From a virus, in the IMG/VR virus record IMGVR_UViG_3300047357_000359, positions 1 through 64,000 of that record: a stretch of 64,000 nucleotides of DNA. The stretch is one strand, 5' to 3'. Positions within the stretch are counted from its first letter, which is position 1. The number at the start of each line of letters is the position of its first letter. The notes below the pieces were generated by a model. The model made no database searches. It was not told the origin of the DNA and was given only the letters and a program-made list of their open reading frames with translations. Positions 52,722 to 61,014 of the stretch are shown piece after piece. The position numbers and the translations under genes are program-made.

Positions 52722-53027
52722 ATGAAGTGTACTAAAGGCGACTTAGCCCAAATCATATATTCAGTACGTCCTGAGAATATTGGACGAATTGTCAAATGCG
52801 TAGATTATATTGGTAAATTCAAACAAGGAGAACAGTTTGAGTTTAGAGGTATGCCCTGCCAATGCCCTGTTACAGATCACTATTGGTGGATTGAAGCAGA
52901 AGACTTATCAAGCCTGTTTGGACCTAGCCCAAGAGCATACATTGCCGACAGTTGGTTAGAGCCTTTAAAGAATCCAAATTCCAAAACAAAAGAAAAAGTA
53001 GAAAAAGAACTTGACATAGCCGCATAA
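52722..53027 (+). CDS. SH3-like hypothetical protein, 101 aa
   Basis: Start at 52722 (MKCTKGDLAQIIYSVRPENI); the frame opens 34 codons earlier but overlaps the leftward gene. Beta-rich with Cys-Gln-Cys and DHYWWIEAEDLSSLF. TTAAATATAG just upstream is a possible weak late core, leaving almost no leader. From memory, similar proteins are in T4-like phages. Function unknown. Confidence 0.68.
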   Translation: MKCTKGDLAQIIYSVRPENIGRIVKCVDYIGKFKQGEQFEFRGMPCQCPVTDHYWWIEAEDLSSLFGPSPRAYIADSWLEPLKNPNSKTKEKVEKELDIAA

Positions 53028-53041
53028 TGAGTGTATAAATA
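53011..53041 (+). promoter_or_regulatory. Overlapping sigma-70 and T4 late promoter for tmRNA
   Basis: TTGACA (53011-53016), 17-nt spacer, TATAAATA (53034-53041): a near-consensus -10 (TATAAA) that is also a perfect T4 late core. It lies at the end of the 52722 gene. Confidence 0.82.
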
Positions 53042-53044
53042 TAC

Positions 53045-53318
53045 TCATAACGTTGAAGCAATTCAAACGCTATACAGGACTCGGGGGCAGTACCCGACGC
53101 CTCCACCATAAACACATTAAGCACAGGAGTGTGCTTATGATGGGGGCGAACTAGGATCGACTGGTAGTTAATAGAGTTAGTGGAGTTATCCGGATCTAAG
53201 CACGGTTATCGCGAAGAAAACTACAGACGCAAACGAAAACTTTGCTCTTGCGGCCTAGTAATTAACTAGGTTACGGGGTTGGCAACTTACCTGGCAACAG
53301 AAAAGTTGCGTTTTTACT
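53045..53318 (+). ncRNA. ssrA: Circularly permuted (two-piece) tmRNA
   Basis: The acceptor piece comes first: T-arm TCGGG/CCCGA and 3' end CGCCTCC-A-CCA (to 53108). A 33-nt spacer with hairpin TAAGCAC/GTGCTTA follows, then the 5' end GGGGGCG (53142), which pairs with CGCCTCC (7 bp, one G-T). The resume codon GCG (53211) after TTATC begins the tag AKKTTDANENFALAA, ending at TAG 53256-53258. A GCAACT/AGTTGC hairpin with GTTTTT closes it. Permuted tmRNA is typical of alphaproteobacteria. It rescues stalled ribosomes and tags proteins for Clp proteases. Confidence 0.92.
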
Positions 53319-53330
53319 ATTGGGGGCAAT

Positions 53331-53519
53331 GTGAAAGAACCTGGGCAAACAACACAAGATGCTATTAAAGATCTAAAGATGGTTATAATGTCTTTAGGAA
53401 TAACATTTTCAGTACTAATGTTCTTTGAGCCAGAAGACCCAGAGACAGTAGGTTTCTTAGTTGGCCTTCCTAGCTACATAATACTTCGTTGGTTACAGTT
53501 AGAAAATATTGGCTTATAG
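53331..53519 (+). CDS. Small membrane protein, 62 aa
   Basis: GTG start just after the tmRNA (MKEPGQTTQDAIKDLKMVIM). Two hydrophobic segments (MVIMSLGITFSVLMFF and VGFLVGLPSYIILRWLQL). No clear ribosome site. Function unknown. Confidence 0.6.
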   Translation: MKEPGQTTQDAIKDLKMVIMSLGITFSVLMFFEPEDPETVGFLVGLPSYIILRWLQLENIGL

Positions 53520-53586
53520 ACACAGCCTATTAGACTTAGGCATTTTTCTGTGTTATAATAATTTAAATATAGCATAAGGAGAAAAC

Positions 53587-54642
53587 ATGCCACCACGTAA
53601 TCATAAGAGTTGGTTAGCACAACCAAACGTAGAATCAATCAGCAGTTCAGCATATAACGATCCAGAAATATTTGCACAAGAGCAAGAACGTATCTTTAGT
53701 AAAGTATGGGTACCTATGTGCCACATCTCTGAGATGTATAACAAACTAGACTACCGAACAACACAGATAGCAGGTGTTAATGTTATTGCATACAACACAG
53801 GCGATGGTGTTCGAGCATATCGTAACTATGGCAGTTGGGCACCTAGTGGTACTCTTGGAGCACCTATTGTAACTGTTGAACCACAGTTGCATTGTGAAGT
53901 AAAGCACGGAGGCATGGTATGGGTAACACTTGATCCTAATCCAACGCAGAGTGTTGAGGAATGGACAGCAGGTGCATTTGATTGTATTGCTGATGCTATT
54001 GACACAGAAGAAATGGAAGTGTTTCATTATCACAAAGCAATTATAAATACCAATTATAAGTTATGGCATGATACCAATAGTGAATTCTATCACGACTTCA
54101 TGCACTACTTCAATAGAGTAAGTGGGTTCAATGATGAGTACTTCGCACGTAAGAATATACCTTTTGATAATGGGCATGTTAATGTGTCTAGTTTTACTGT
54201 CAACTATGAGGAGTACGAAGGCTTTGAAGATAGAGGAGAATTATCATTCCCAAACTTGCCACCCAATCAATGGTACATGGTTGATCTGTTCCCTGGATTC
54301 AACTTCAACCTTCGAGGCTCCGCCTACCGTAGTGATTCAGTTACTCCCCTAAGTTGTAACAAAGTTCTTATTGAGTTTAGAGGTTATGGACTGCGTAAGG
54401 ATACACCTGAAGAAAGACTAACACGTATCAAACATCACAACAGCATATGGGGACCGTTTGGACGTAACCTACATGAAGACCTAATTGGTGTAGCAGGACA
54501 AGGTACTACAATGCGTGAAGGTACAGAAGCACGTAACATATTACATGGTAGACATGAAAATGGAACTATACATGATGAAGTAGGTATGCGTCATTACTAT
54601 TCAGAATGGGGCAAGTATTTGGATGTTGACCCGTATCAGTAA
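53587..54642 (+). CDS. Rieske-type ring-hydroxylating oxygenase alpha subunit without Rieske cysteines
   Basis: 351 aa. Order and sequence match the alpha subunit: FAQEQERIFSKVWVPMCHIS start, IAGVNVIAYNTGDGVRAYRN (Rieske domain), and catalytic domain with NYKLWHDTNSEFYHDFMHYF (the iron His pair at about 168 and 172) and NLHEDLIGV (acid ligand). The normal CxH and CxxH Rieske ligands, expected at about residues 65-90 (after NYGSWAP), are missing; that part is shortened. So it has an iron site but no cluster, and its activity or partner is open. Late or extended -10 promoter region upstream. Confidence 0.78.
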   Translation: MPPRNHKSWLAQPNVESISSSAYNDPEIFAQEQERIFSKVWVPMCHISEMYNKLDYRTTQIAGVNVIAYNTGDGVRAYRNYGSWAPSGTLGAPIVTVEPQLHCEVKHGGMVWVTLDPNPTQSVEEWTAGAFDCIADAIDTEEMEVFHYHKAIINTNYKLWHDTNSEFYHDFMHYFNRVSGFNDEYFARKNIPFDNGHVNVSSFTVNYEEYEGFEDRGELSFPNLPPNQWYMVDLFPGFNFNLRGSAYRSDSVTPLSCNKVLIEFRGYGLRKDTPEERLTRIKHHNSIWGPFGRNLHEDLIGVAGQGTTMREGTEARNILHGRHENGTIHDEVGMRHYYSEWGKYLDVDPYQ

Positions 54643-54658
54643 ATTGGTAAACTAACTC

Positions 54659-54687
54659 TTGACATAATGTTAACTCTGCGTTACAAT
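54659..54687 (+). promoter_or_regulatory. Sigma-70 promoter
   Basis: TTGACA, 17-nt spacer, TACAAT. Drives the gene at 54722. Confidence 0.87.
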
Positions 54688-54721
54688 AATAGTATTAAAG
54701 TAAAGTAGAGGTAACATTATT

Positions 54722-55174
54722 ATGACTATGAGTTTGGTACGTGGAATGACTTCCCTTAATACTAAGAAACGTAAAGCTACCAAGATGACTAAAGGCAGAC
54801 TCGAACGTCTTGTCAAAGAGCATCGTGAACATAATAAGTCTATGAAACGTATTCATGCACACAGTAATATAATGACATTTGATGAATATGTTGAATACGT
54901 AAGTGGTAACTTTAAACCCAAAACAAAAACATCTACTAAGGCATGGACTTGGGAAGGTCCAAAAGTACGTGAAACAGAATACATTCCTAGTCGTGTTACT
55001 AAGGATAGTTTCGCTCCAGCAACCAAAAAAGAATCTATGCAATACACAGGTGAACGTAAACTTGTAGGTATTGCTATGATGCATAAAAGTAACTTGGTTC
55101 CTGTGTTTGCAGACGACGATGACAAAACAGGATCAAAACAAGCAACTGAAATCGCACAGATGAGGAGAAATTAA
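54722..55174 (+). CDS. Conserved-type phage protein, 150 aa
   Basis: MTMSLVRGMTSLNTKKRKAT start; basic N-terminus, a helical region (RLERLVKEHREHNKSMKRIH) and a C-terminal part with TWEGPKVRETEYIPSRVTKD. Widely seen in marine T4-like phages, from memory. Soluble. Early promoter directly upstream. Function unknown. Confidence 0.75.
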   Translation: MTMSLVRGMTSLNTKKRKATKMTKGRLERLVKEHREHNKSMKRIHAHSNIMTFDEYVEYVSGNFKPKTKTSTKAWTWEGPKVRETEYIPSRVTKDSFAPATKKESMQYTGERKLVGIAMMHKSNLVPVFADDDDKTGSKQATEIAQMRRN

Positions 55175-55175
55175 A

Positions 55176-55262
55176 ATGGTTGAATTTATTGGTTTTGCAC
55201 TTGTAGTTCGATTATTGAACGCACAAGATTTACTAATGATTTGTGTGGCAAATTGTGGTTAA
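55176..55262 (+). CDS. Tiny hydrophobic peptide, 28 aa
   Basis: MVEFIGFALVVRLLNAQDLL is hydrophobic; ends MICVANCG. Strong AGGAGAAATTAAA site before the ATG, directly after the gene above. Function unknown. Confidence 0.55.
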   Translation: MVEFIGFALVVRLLNAQDLLMICVANCG

Positions 55263-55282
55263 ACATTTTGGTAAACAAAAGG

Positions 55283-55311
55283 TTGACCATTTGAATTAAT
55301 GGTGCTATAGT
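55283..55311 (+). promoter_or_regulatory. Sigma-70-type promoter
   Basis: TTGACC (55283-55288), 17-nt spacer, TATAGT (55306-55311), then ATATAC. The upstream TTTTGGTAAAC block matches those before leftward early promoters. Confidence 0.8.
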
Positions 55312-55352
55312 ATATACATAATTAACAAATAGGCAAAAATAGGAGGCTTATA

Positions 55353-55832
55353 ATGAAGGCAATAATGAAACTAGCAATGGCAGGTACCCTAGTATCTATG
55401 TTGGGTGCTTGTTCAAGTATGACTACCATTGCTGAAAGAGACACGTATGCACAACCTAAGTGGTATGCATCATGTGCCCAAGCAGGAACCGAAGGTTGGT
55501 TCTGGTGGAAAGAAGAGTATGCATATGCATGTGGGGCAGGAGAAAGTATTTTCCAACAAGCCGCAGAAGAGCAAATGTATGCTATTGCAATGAATAACTT
55601 TGCAAAACGTATTAATGGTAGAGTGAATAGTGAAACAACTATGAATTTTACAAATGATACTAAAGATACAAACACGTTTATTTCGTACAAGGTAAATGAT
55701 ACGGCAATTACACAACACCTTGAAGAAGAACGTTCAACGTTTGTATATGCAGGTAAACAGTATACCTTTGTCAAACTAAGAATGCCAAAGGCAGTATTCG
55801 ATTCACTCGTAGCACAATCAAAGAGTCAGTAA
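55353..55832 (+). CDS. Lipoprotein, 159 aa
   Basis: Type II signal MKAIMKLAMAGTLVSMLGAC, lipobox LGAC, lipidated Cys20. The mature part has two further cysteines and aromatic-rich sequence (WYASCAQAGTEGWFWWKEEY), then a helical region (AAEEQMYAIAMNNFAKRING). A gap-free lipoprotein trio starts here. Possible envelope role in early infection. Confidence 0.78.
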   Translation: MKAIMKLAMAGTLVSMLGACSSMTTIAERDTYAQPKWYASCAQAGTEGWFWWKEEYAYACGAGESIFQQAAEEQMYAIAMNNFAKRINGRVNSETTMNFTNDTKDTNTFISYKVNDTAITQHLEEERSTFVYAGKQYTFVKLRMPKAVFDSLVAQSKSQ

Positions 55833-55833
55833 C

Positions 55834-56169
55834 ATGAGGATACTCCTGTTACTTGGACTAATCCTCGGAGTGTCGGCTTGTAGCACGACACCTCCTTTGG
55901 GTAAAACTCAGATGCAGTATTGTGAAACAGATCAAATCATTAAAAAATCTAATGATAAAACTGTTAGCAGTGAAACGACACTTACCTGTTCAGACAGCCC
56001 AGTAAAGAAGTTGATTCCTCCTAAAATGGGATTAGGATCTAACTGTAGAGAACACTGGTATTCCGTTAATATTAATGGCAAGATGGTTGAAAGAAAAGGC
56101 TATGCTTGTTTATTCAAAGGAAAAGATTATGAGAGCTCTCGTTGGTATATTGTTGATAGCCCTTACTAG
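55834..56169 (+). CDS. Lipoprotein, 111 aa
   Basis: MRILLLLGLILGVSACSTTP: lipobox VSAC, lipidated Cys16. The mature part has four cysteines (QYCETDQ, LTCSDS, NCREHW, YACLFK) likely paired in the periplasm. Starts 1 nt after the previous gene. Function unknown. Confidence 0.78.
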   Translation: MRILLLLGLILGVSACSTTPPLGKTQMQYCETDQIIKKSNDKTVSSETTLTCSDSPVKKLIPPKMGLGSNCREHWYSVNINGKMVERKGYACLFKGKDYESSRWYIVDSPY

Positions 56170-56557
56170 TGCATGTAGCACAACTGGGTCTGACGTAACA
56201 ACTTCTCAAACTACTAATGCAAGTGTACAGTCAACATATCAGCCTAATAATGGATATGTTAATATATTAGTAAACGTTACTAAATGGCATTGGTATAGAC
56301 TTCCAACTGAAGACCGTATGAAACAAGAACGAGCATTGTTCTTTGCACTAGATAACTCTGAAAACGGACAAACAACTAGTTGGTATAATAATACTACAGG
56401 AACAAATGGTGTAGTACAAATATTATCTACATTCCCACAAGGGTCAGGTTATTGTAGAACTGTAGTGACACGTTTACACTACAAAAGTAAAGAACGAATC
56501 TTCAAAGAAATTGCTTGTAAAGAATCAGGACACCCAGGTTGGCGGTTTCAAACTTAA
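56129..56557 (+). CDS. Lipoprotein, 142 aa
   Basis: I take the ATG at 56129 (MRALVGILLIALTSACSTTG) after AAAGGAAAAGATT; lipobox TSAC. The frame opens earlier but that part overlaps the previous gene. The body is polar and beta-rich (VNILVNVTKWHWYRLPTEDR), with two cysteines. Third of a trio. Function unknown. Confidence 0.72.
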   Translation: MRALVGILLIALTSACSTTGSDVTTSQTTNASVQSTYQPNNGYVNILVNVTKWHWYRLPTEDRMKQERALFFALDNSENGQTTSWYNNTTGTNGVVQILSTFPQGSGYCRTVVTRLHYKSKERIFKEIACKESGHPGWRFQT

Positions 56558-56615
56558 ATAGTAACTTAATTAACAATAAAAAGGCAGGTAAATAGTGTAT
56601 ACAAAAGGAAACCAT

Positions 56616-58580
56616 ATGTTAATAGGAATACTAACTTTTTTATCTGCTATATCTATATCAGCAGTAGCAATATATTACTCCATAGCAGGACTAGTGGCTA
56701 TCTTTGCCGCGGCGGCTATACCTATTATGATTATGGGTGGTGTACTTGAAGTTGGTAAACTTGTTACCGCAGTATGGCTACACAGGTATTGGAGTCAAGC
56801 AACATGGTGGCTTAAAACTTATTTAAGTATAGCTGTCGTAGTACTCATGTTTATTACAAGTATGGGTATTTTTGGTTTCTTAAGTAAAGCTCACATCGAA
56901 CAAACAAGTGCAGGCGAAGAAAGCATTGCAAAAGTAGAACAAATTGAAAATGAGATTGTAAGACTTAATGCAGTTATTGATAGAGCTGATGATAAAATTG
57001 AAGCATTAGAAACTAGTGGTTCAGGTAGTGACGCTAACATACAATCACAGATTGATAAAGAACAAGATCGTATTGACAAAGCATTTGAACGTATCAAACC
57101 TGCTATTGAACAACAGAACAAAATTATTGAAGACGCTAGAGAAACTGACTCAGCACGTACTAAACCTTATGAAGAACAACTTGCAACTATTAGTGCAGAA
57201 GTCCTTCGTTTAGAAGCTAGTGCAAGAGAGTACGAAGATAAGATTGCATCACTAGAACAAGATACAAGTGCAGTACAACCATTATTAGATAGTATTGATA
57301 CTATTGAAGCAGAGATTATTCGTGTTACTAATCAACTACAATCAACAGAACAAAGCGAAGTAAGAGCAGGCCAGGCTATCATTGGTGTAAGTAGTGATGG
57401 ACTATTTGGTGGCAACACTCGTTCAGCTCTTGCTAAATGGGTCAAAGCTCAACGTGATAGAATTACACAAATACAAAATGATGTATCTCAACTACGTGCT
57501 GATGCTAAGAAAACTGTTGACATGGAACGTTTCCGTTTAGGCAACGTAATTAAAGATATTAGAGAAAAACAAATACCTGCACTCAAAGAACGTGAACTTG
57601 TAATGCTAGGTAAGATTGACGAAGTACGTCAAACAGAATCTCCTGTTATACAGACAGCAAGAGATGAAATTAATAGACTACGTCAAAGTGCTGAAGATTC
57701 AGTTAAGAACAGTCAAGAACTAATTGAAAGACTACGTTCTCAATTAGCTGACACAAGTAATGCAGATGATATTGATGCACAAGTTGAAGAACAACTAGCT
57801 AAGATTAAAAATGCTGAAACAGAACTAGATACTATTATTGAAGAAAAATATAAACTACAAGGTGAGTATCGTCAGTTAGAAGCAGAAGTAGGACCTATCA
57901 AATACATTGCTGAATTTGTTTATGGCGAAACAGCCGATAACAATATGCTTGAAGAAGCAGTACGTTGGGTTATTATAATTATTATATTTGTATTTGATCC
58001 ATTAGCAGTATTAATGCTTATTGCTTCACAGTATACATTCCATTGGGTAAACAGTGGTAGTACAGGTGGAGGCGGCCGCCCAAAGTCAGACGAGGACGAT
58101 CCACAAGACGATCCTGAGTTTGAAGATGTTAGCCCAGAAGAACTAGCAGAAGAAGAACGTAGGGAATACGAACAAGCAAGAGCCCAAGCTATTGCTGACA
58201 ATGTTCCACCAGACTTTGAAAAAGAAGAAGAACCAACTAAGAGTGAACATAGTGATCAATTATTATTGTTCCCAGACATTGACCCAGAACCTGTAGTACC
58301 TACAAAAATTGAAACTCCTGAAGTAGTTGCTGACCCAAATCAATTAGAGCTTGACTTTAATAAAAAACCTAGTCAAGAAGAACTTAATAACGAGATGATT
58401 GAAACGGACGATCTAGATAAATGGAATGACTGGGTAGAGGCCGCTAACAAAGAAGCTGAATTAGAAGTTACCCAACTAGGTGAAGGCGAACAAGGTACTA
58501 GACAAAAGCTACCTCAAAAAAAAACTTCGTACATAACCAAAGTAGAGAACAAACAAGTCAGACTCAAGACTCAAGAATAA
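56616..58580 (+). CDS. Large membrane and coiled-coil protein, 654 aa
   Basis: Start at 56616 (MLIGILTFLSAISISAVAIY) after AAAGGAAACC. Three membrane segments in the first 100 residues, a long coiled coil (about 110-430; EQIENEIVRLNAVIDRADDK), a fourth membrane segment near 455-485 (AVRWVIIIIIFVFDPLAVLM), and a long acidic Pro/Glu-rich tail. It may organise the inner membrane or form a sheath. Known to me only as a conserved large protein of T4-like marine phages. Confidence 0.75.
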   Translation: MLIGILTFLSAISISAVAIYYSIAGLVAIFAAAAIPIMIMGGVLEVGKLVTAVWLHRYWSQATWWLKTYLSIAVVVLMFITSMGIFGFLSKAHIEQTSAGEESIAKVEQIENEIVRLNAVIDRADDKIEALETSGSGSDANIQSQIDKEQDRIDKAFERIKPAIEQQNKIIEDARETDSARTKPYEEQLATISAEVLRLEASAREYEDKIASLEQDTSAVQPLLDSIDTIEAEIIRVTNQLQSTEQSEVRAGQAIIGVSSDGLFGGNTRSALAKWVKAQRDRITQIQNDVSQLRADAKKTVDMERFRLGNVIKDIREKQIPALKERELVMLGKIDEVRQTESPVIQTARDEINRLRQSAEDSVKNSQELIERLRSQLADTSNADDIDAQVEEQLAKIKNAETELDTIIEEKYKLQGEYRQLEAEVGPIKYIAEFVYGETADNNMLEEAVRWVIIIIIFVFDPLAVLMLIASQYTFHWVNSGSTGGGGRPKSDEDDPQDDPEFEDVSPEELAEEERREYEQARAQAIADNVPPDFEKEEEPTKSEHSDQLLLFPDIDPEPVVPTKIETPEVVADPNQLELDFNKKPSQEELNNEMIETDDLDKWNDWVEAANKEAELEVTQLGEGEQGTRQKLPQKKTSYITKVENKQVRLKTQE

Positions 58581-58682
58581 GACCTGACTTTACTGAAGTA
58601 ATAGAACCAAACTATAAACAAAATTCAGAACAGAGCCAGAATAGTGTTTGGCAAACAATCCACAAGAATAAGTAATATTACT

Positions 58683-59114
58683 ATGTCTAAGCCAACAGTA
58701 AATCTAATTACCTCACCTGACAAGTTATTAAACGATAACCTTAGTTTCTTATTGCTTAATCCGTCTGTTACAGTTAAAGAACAATTTAACGATATGTTAA
58801 AAGAACTTTCAGACGCACCTATCAATTTGTATCTTTCGGAAGACGAGAATGACATTGCTTGGGTACTAGACGTTGCTCAAAGTGTTAACTATATTATTAT
58901 TGATATTGATAACACTAAAGAGTCGCAATGGATAATTGGTCATTTGTTAAGTTTTGATAAAACATATTACTTGACAAACCAGGCAGAGATGCAGTATAAT
59001 ATACTTAATATCAATAGAGTTTATGATATTAGACAGATAGCAGAAGGAGAAAACTATTTTGTCAAAGTACAGCAACGACAGGCCAAAGACGGGTCTAAAA
59101 GTAGAAGTGCGTAA
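58683..59114 (+). CDS. Hypothetical protein, 143 aa
   Basis: ATG at 58683 (MSKPTVNLITSPDKLLNDNL), with a GTG at 58644 as alternative. Rossmann-like pattern of strands and helices (LYLSEDENDIAWVLDVAQSV, then NYIIIDIDNTKESQ). Its end overlaps the bS21 gene by 56 bases. Function unknown. Confidence 0.7.
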   Translation: MSKPTVNLITSPDKLLNDNLSFLLLNPSVTVKEQFNDMLKELSDAPINLYLSEDENDIAWVLDVAQSVNYIIIDIDNTKESQWIIGHLLSFDKTYYLTNQAEMQYNILNINRVYDIRQIAEGENYFVKVQQRQAKDGSKSRSA

Positions 59115-59298
59115 TGGTGACTTTGCAGGGGCTTTAAGAAAGTTCAAAAAGAAAGTTGCATTAGAAGGTGTGTTGATCGAATACAAAGAAAAACAACACT
59201 ATGAGAAGCCAAGTTTAAAGCGAAAGAAAGCCAAGGCGGCTGGACGAGCTAGACACTTGAAAGCGATGAGAGAACGTAATAAAGAACTAGGATTTTAA
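59059..59298 (+). CDS. rpsU: Ribosomal protein bS21
   Basis: TTG start at 59059, 9 nt after AGAAGGAG, giving MSKYSNDRPKTGLKVEVRNG. The bS21 pattern is clear: VRNGDFAGALRKFKKKVALE, then GVLIEYKEKQHYEKPSLKRK, basic helices to the end. 79 aa, standard for the protein, which helps 30S ribosomes start translation. bS21 is one of the ribosomal proteins known in marine phages, including a Pelagibacter phage. Confidence 0.93.
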   Translation: MSKYSNDRPKTGLKVEVRNGDFAGALRKFKKKVALEGVLIEYKEKQHYEKPSLKRKKAKAAGRARHLKAMRERNKELGF

Positions 59299-59299
59299 T

Positions 59300-59902
59300 A
59301 TGAGTTTAAAAGCTGACCTTTGGTTTCCATCGATTGTATTTGCAGGTTATGTAGAATCAATTGATAGAGATTCATTAAAACAAATTGCTCTTGCATGGCA
59401 GGCAAAAGAACCTAACCTTGGTGGCAACAGTAATATGAATGGTTGGCATAGTCGCAGTATTGAGAACATTAATTTAGTTGATCCTAACTATGTGTTTGCT
59501 CTTAATACGTTTGTAAAAGAACTAGATGCACAAGTAGACTACTGTCGCAAAACTATGGGACTACCTGAATTAGAATTCCAAAACTTCTGGATTAACATTA
59601 ATGGTCCGGGAGCATATCATACATTACACAACCACCAAGATGCTATGTTGAGTGGTGTATTTTATATAGACGTTCCTGCAGAGAATATGGGTGACTTACA
59701 ATTTTTTAGAGGCGATGATGCACAGTATTATATTCCAGATAACTTTGATTCATATAATACAATAACAAGTACAATGGCAACGTATCCTCCAAAAGACGGA
59801 ATGATAGTAATCTTTCCTAGCTGGGTCAAACATCAAGTTAAATCAAACCAAAGTGATTTGCAACGGATTGCAGTCTCTTTTAATTACGGAGTTAAAAAGT
59901 GA
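59300..59902 (+). CDS. 2OG-Fe(II) oxygenase (PF13759 type), 200 aa
   Basis: The phage family pattern is intact: YHTLHNHQDAMLSGVFYIDV (iron His), a Leu-rich strand, and MIVIFPSWVKHQVKSNQSDL, then QRIAVSFNYG (second His and Arg). Start MSLKADLWFPSIVFAGYVES. AGGATTTTAAT precedes it, directly after bS21. Substrate unknown. Confidence 0.88.
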   Translation: MSLKADLWFPSIVFAGYVESIDRDSLKQIALAWQAKEPNLGGNSNMNGWHSRSIENINLVDPNYVFALNTFVKELDAQVDYCRKTMGLPELEFQNFWININGPGAYHTLHNHQDAMLSGVFYIDVPAENMGDLQFFRGDDAQYYIPDNFDSYNTITSTMATYPPKDGMIVIFPSWVKHQVKSNQSDLQRIAVSFNYGVKK

Positions 59903-61014
59903 GAATTGAACAAGACATTAAGTTAGACTATAAAGACGTACTGTTTAAACCTAAGAGATCAAAATTAGAAAGCAGACGTGATGTGGATCTAACTCGTACA
60001 TTTAGATTTCATCACGGTAATGAATGGACTGGTGTACCTATCATGTCAAGTAACATGGACGGTGTTGGTACATTTGAAATGGCCAAAGTATTACAAGAAC
60101 ACAAAATGCTTACTATTATGAGAAAGCATTACTCCGTTGATGACTGGAAAGAACAGAGTCAAGGTGTTAAGATGAAGTACCTAAGTGTTTGCACAGGTAC
60201 AGGAGTTATTTGGGATAAAGATGCAAAAGACTATGCTACTATGAAAGCAGTCTTAGAAATGTATCCAGACATTAAATTTATTACAGTTGATGTTGCAAAT
60301 GCTTATCATGAAAACTATGCAGACTTTATTGCACGTTTACGTGATGCATATCCAGACAAAACTATTATTGCTGGTAATGTTATTTCAGCAGAGATGACAG
60401 AAGAACTTATTATTAAAGGTGCTGACATTGTTAAGTGTGGTATTGGTCCAGGATCAGTATGTACTACACGACTAATGACAGGTGTTGGTGTGCCACAACT
60501 ATCAGGCATTATTGAATGTGCTGATGCGGCCAACGGTATTGGTGGACACATTATTGCTGATGGCGGTTGTGTGTATCCAGGAGATGTAAGTAAAGCCTTT
60601 GGAGCAGGTGCTCACTTTGTTATGCTTGGCGGTATGTTAGCAGGACACAAAGAAGGTGGCGGTAACATTATTACAAAACATACTGCAACAGGTGGTGCTC
60701 ACAAGTTAGACAACGGAACTTATGTTCCACGTTTTGAAGAACAAAACTTTGTTGAGTTCTACGGTATGAGTTCAGATGCGGCAATGGCAACACATGGTAC
60801 ACGTAAAGATGGATACAGAGGTGCTGAAGGCAAACTTGTTTCTATTCCTTACAAAGGAGAAGTAGAAGGTACACTAACAGAGATACTTGGTGGACTAAGA
60901 TCTACTTGTACTTACATTGGTGCTAAACGTATTAAGGACATGCCAAAGTGTACTACATTCGTAAGATGTACACAACAGGTAAATCAAGTGTTCAATCAGT
61001 TTAATGCAAGTTAA
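59899..61014 (+). CDS. guaC: GMP reductase (IMPDH/GMPR family)
   Basis: GTG start. 371 aa TIM barrel: IMSSNMDGVGTFEMAK, TVDVANAYHENY, IIAGNVISAEMTEELI, and the catalytic loop VKCGIGPGSVCTTRLMTGVG with Cys in GSVCTT. The absence of CBS domains and the substitution pattern fit GMP reductase over IMP dehydrogenase. It turns GMP into IMP, feeding purine pools with PRPP synthetase. Overlaps both neighbours by a few bases. Confidence 0.9.
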   Translation: MRIEQDIKLDYKDVLFKPKRSKLESRRDVDLTRTFRFHHGNEWTGVPIMSSNMDGVGTFEMAKVLQEHKMLTIMRKHYSVDDWKEQSQGVKMKYLSVCTGTGVIWDKDAKDYATMKAVLEMYPDIKFITVDVANAYHENYADFIARLRDAYPDKTIIAGNVISAEMTEELIIKGADIVKCGIGPGSVCTTRLMTGVGVPQLSGIIECADAANGIGGHIIADGGCVYPGDVSKAFGAGAHFVMLGGMLAGHKEGGGNIITKHTATGGAHKLDNGTYVPRFEEQNFVEFYGMSSDAAMATHGTRKDGYRGAEGKLVSIPYKGEVEGTLTEILGGLRSTCTYIGAKRIKDMPKCTTFVRCTQQVNQVFNQFNAS

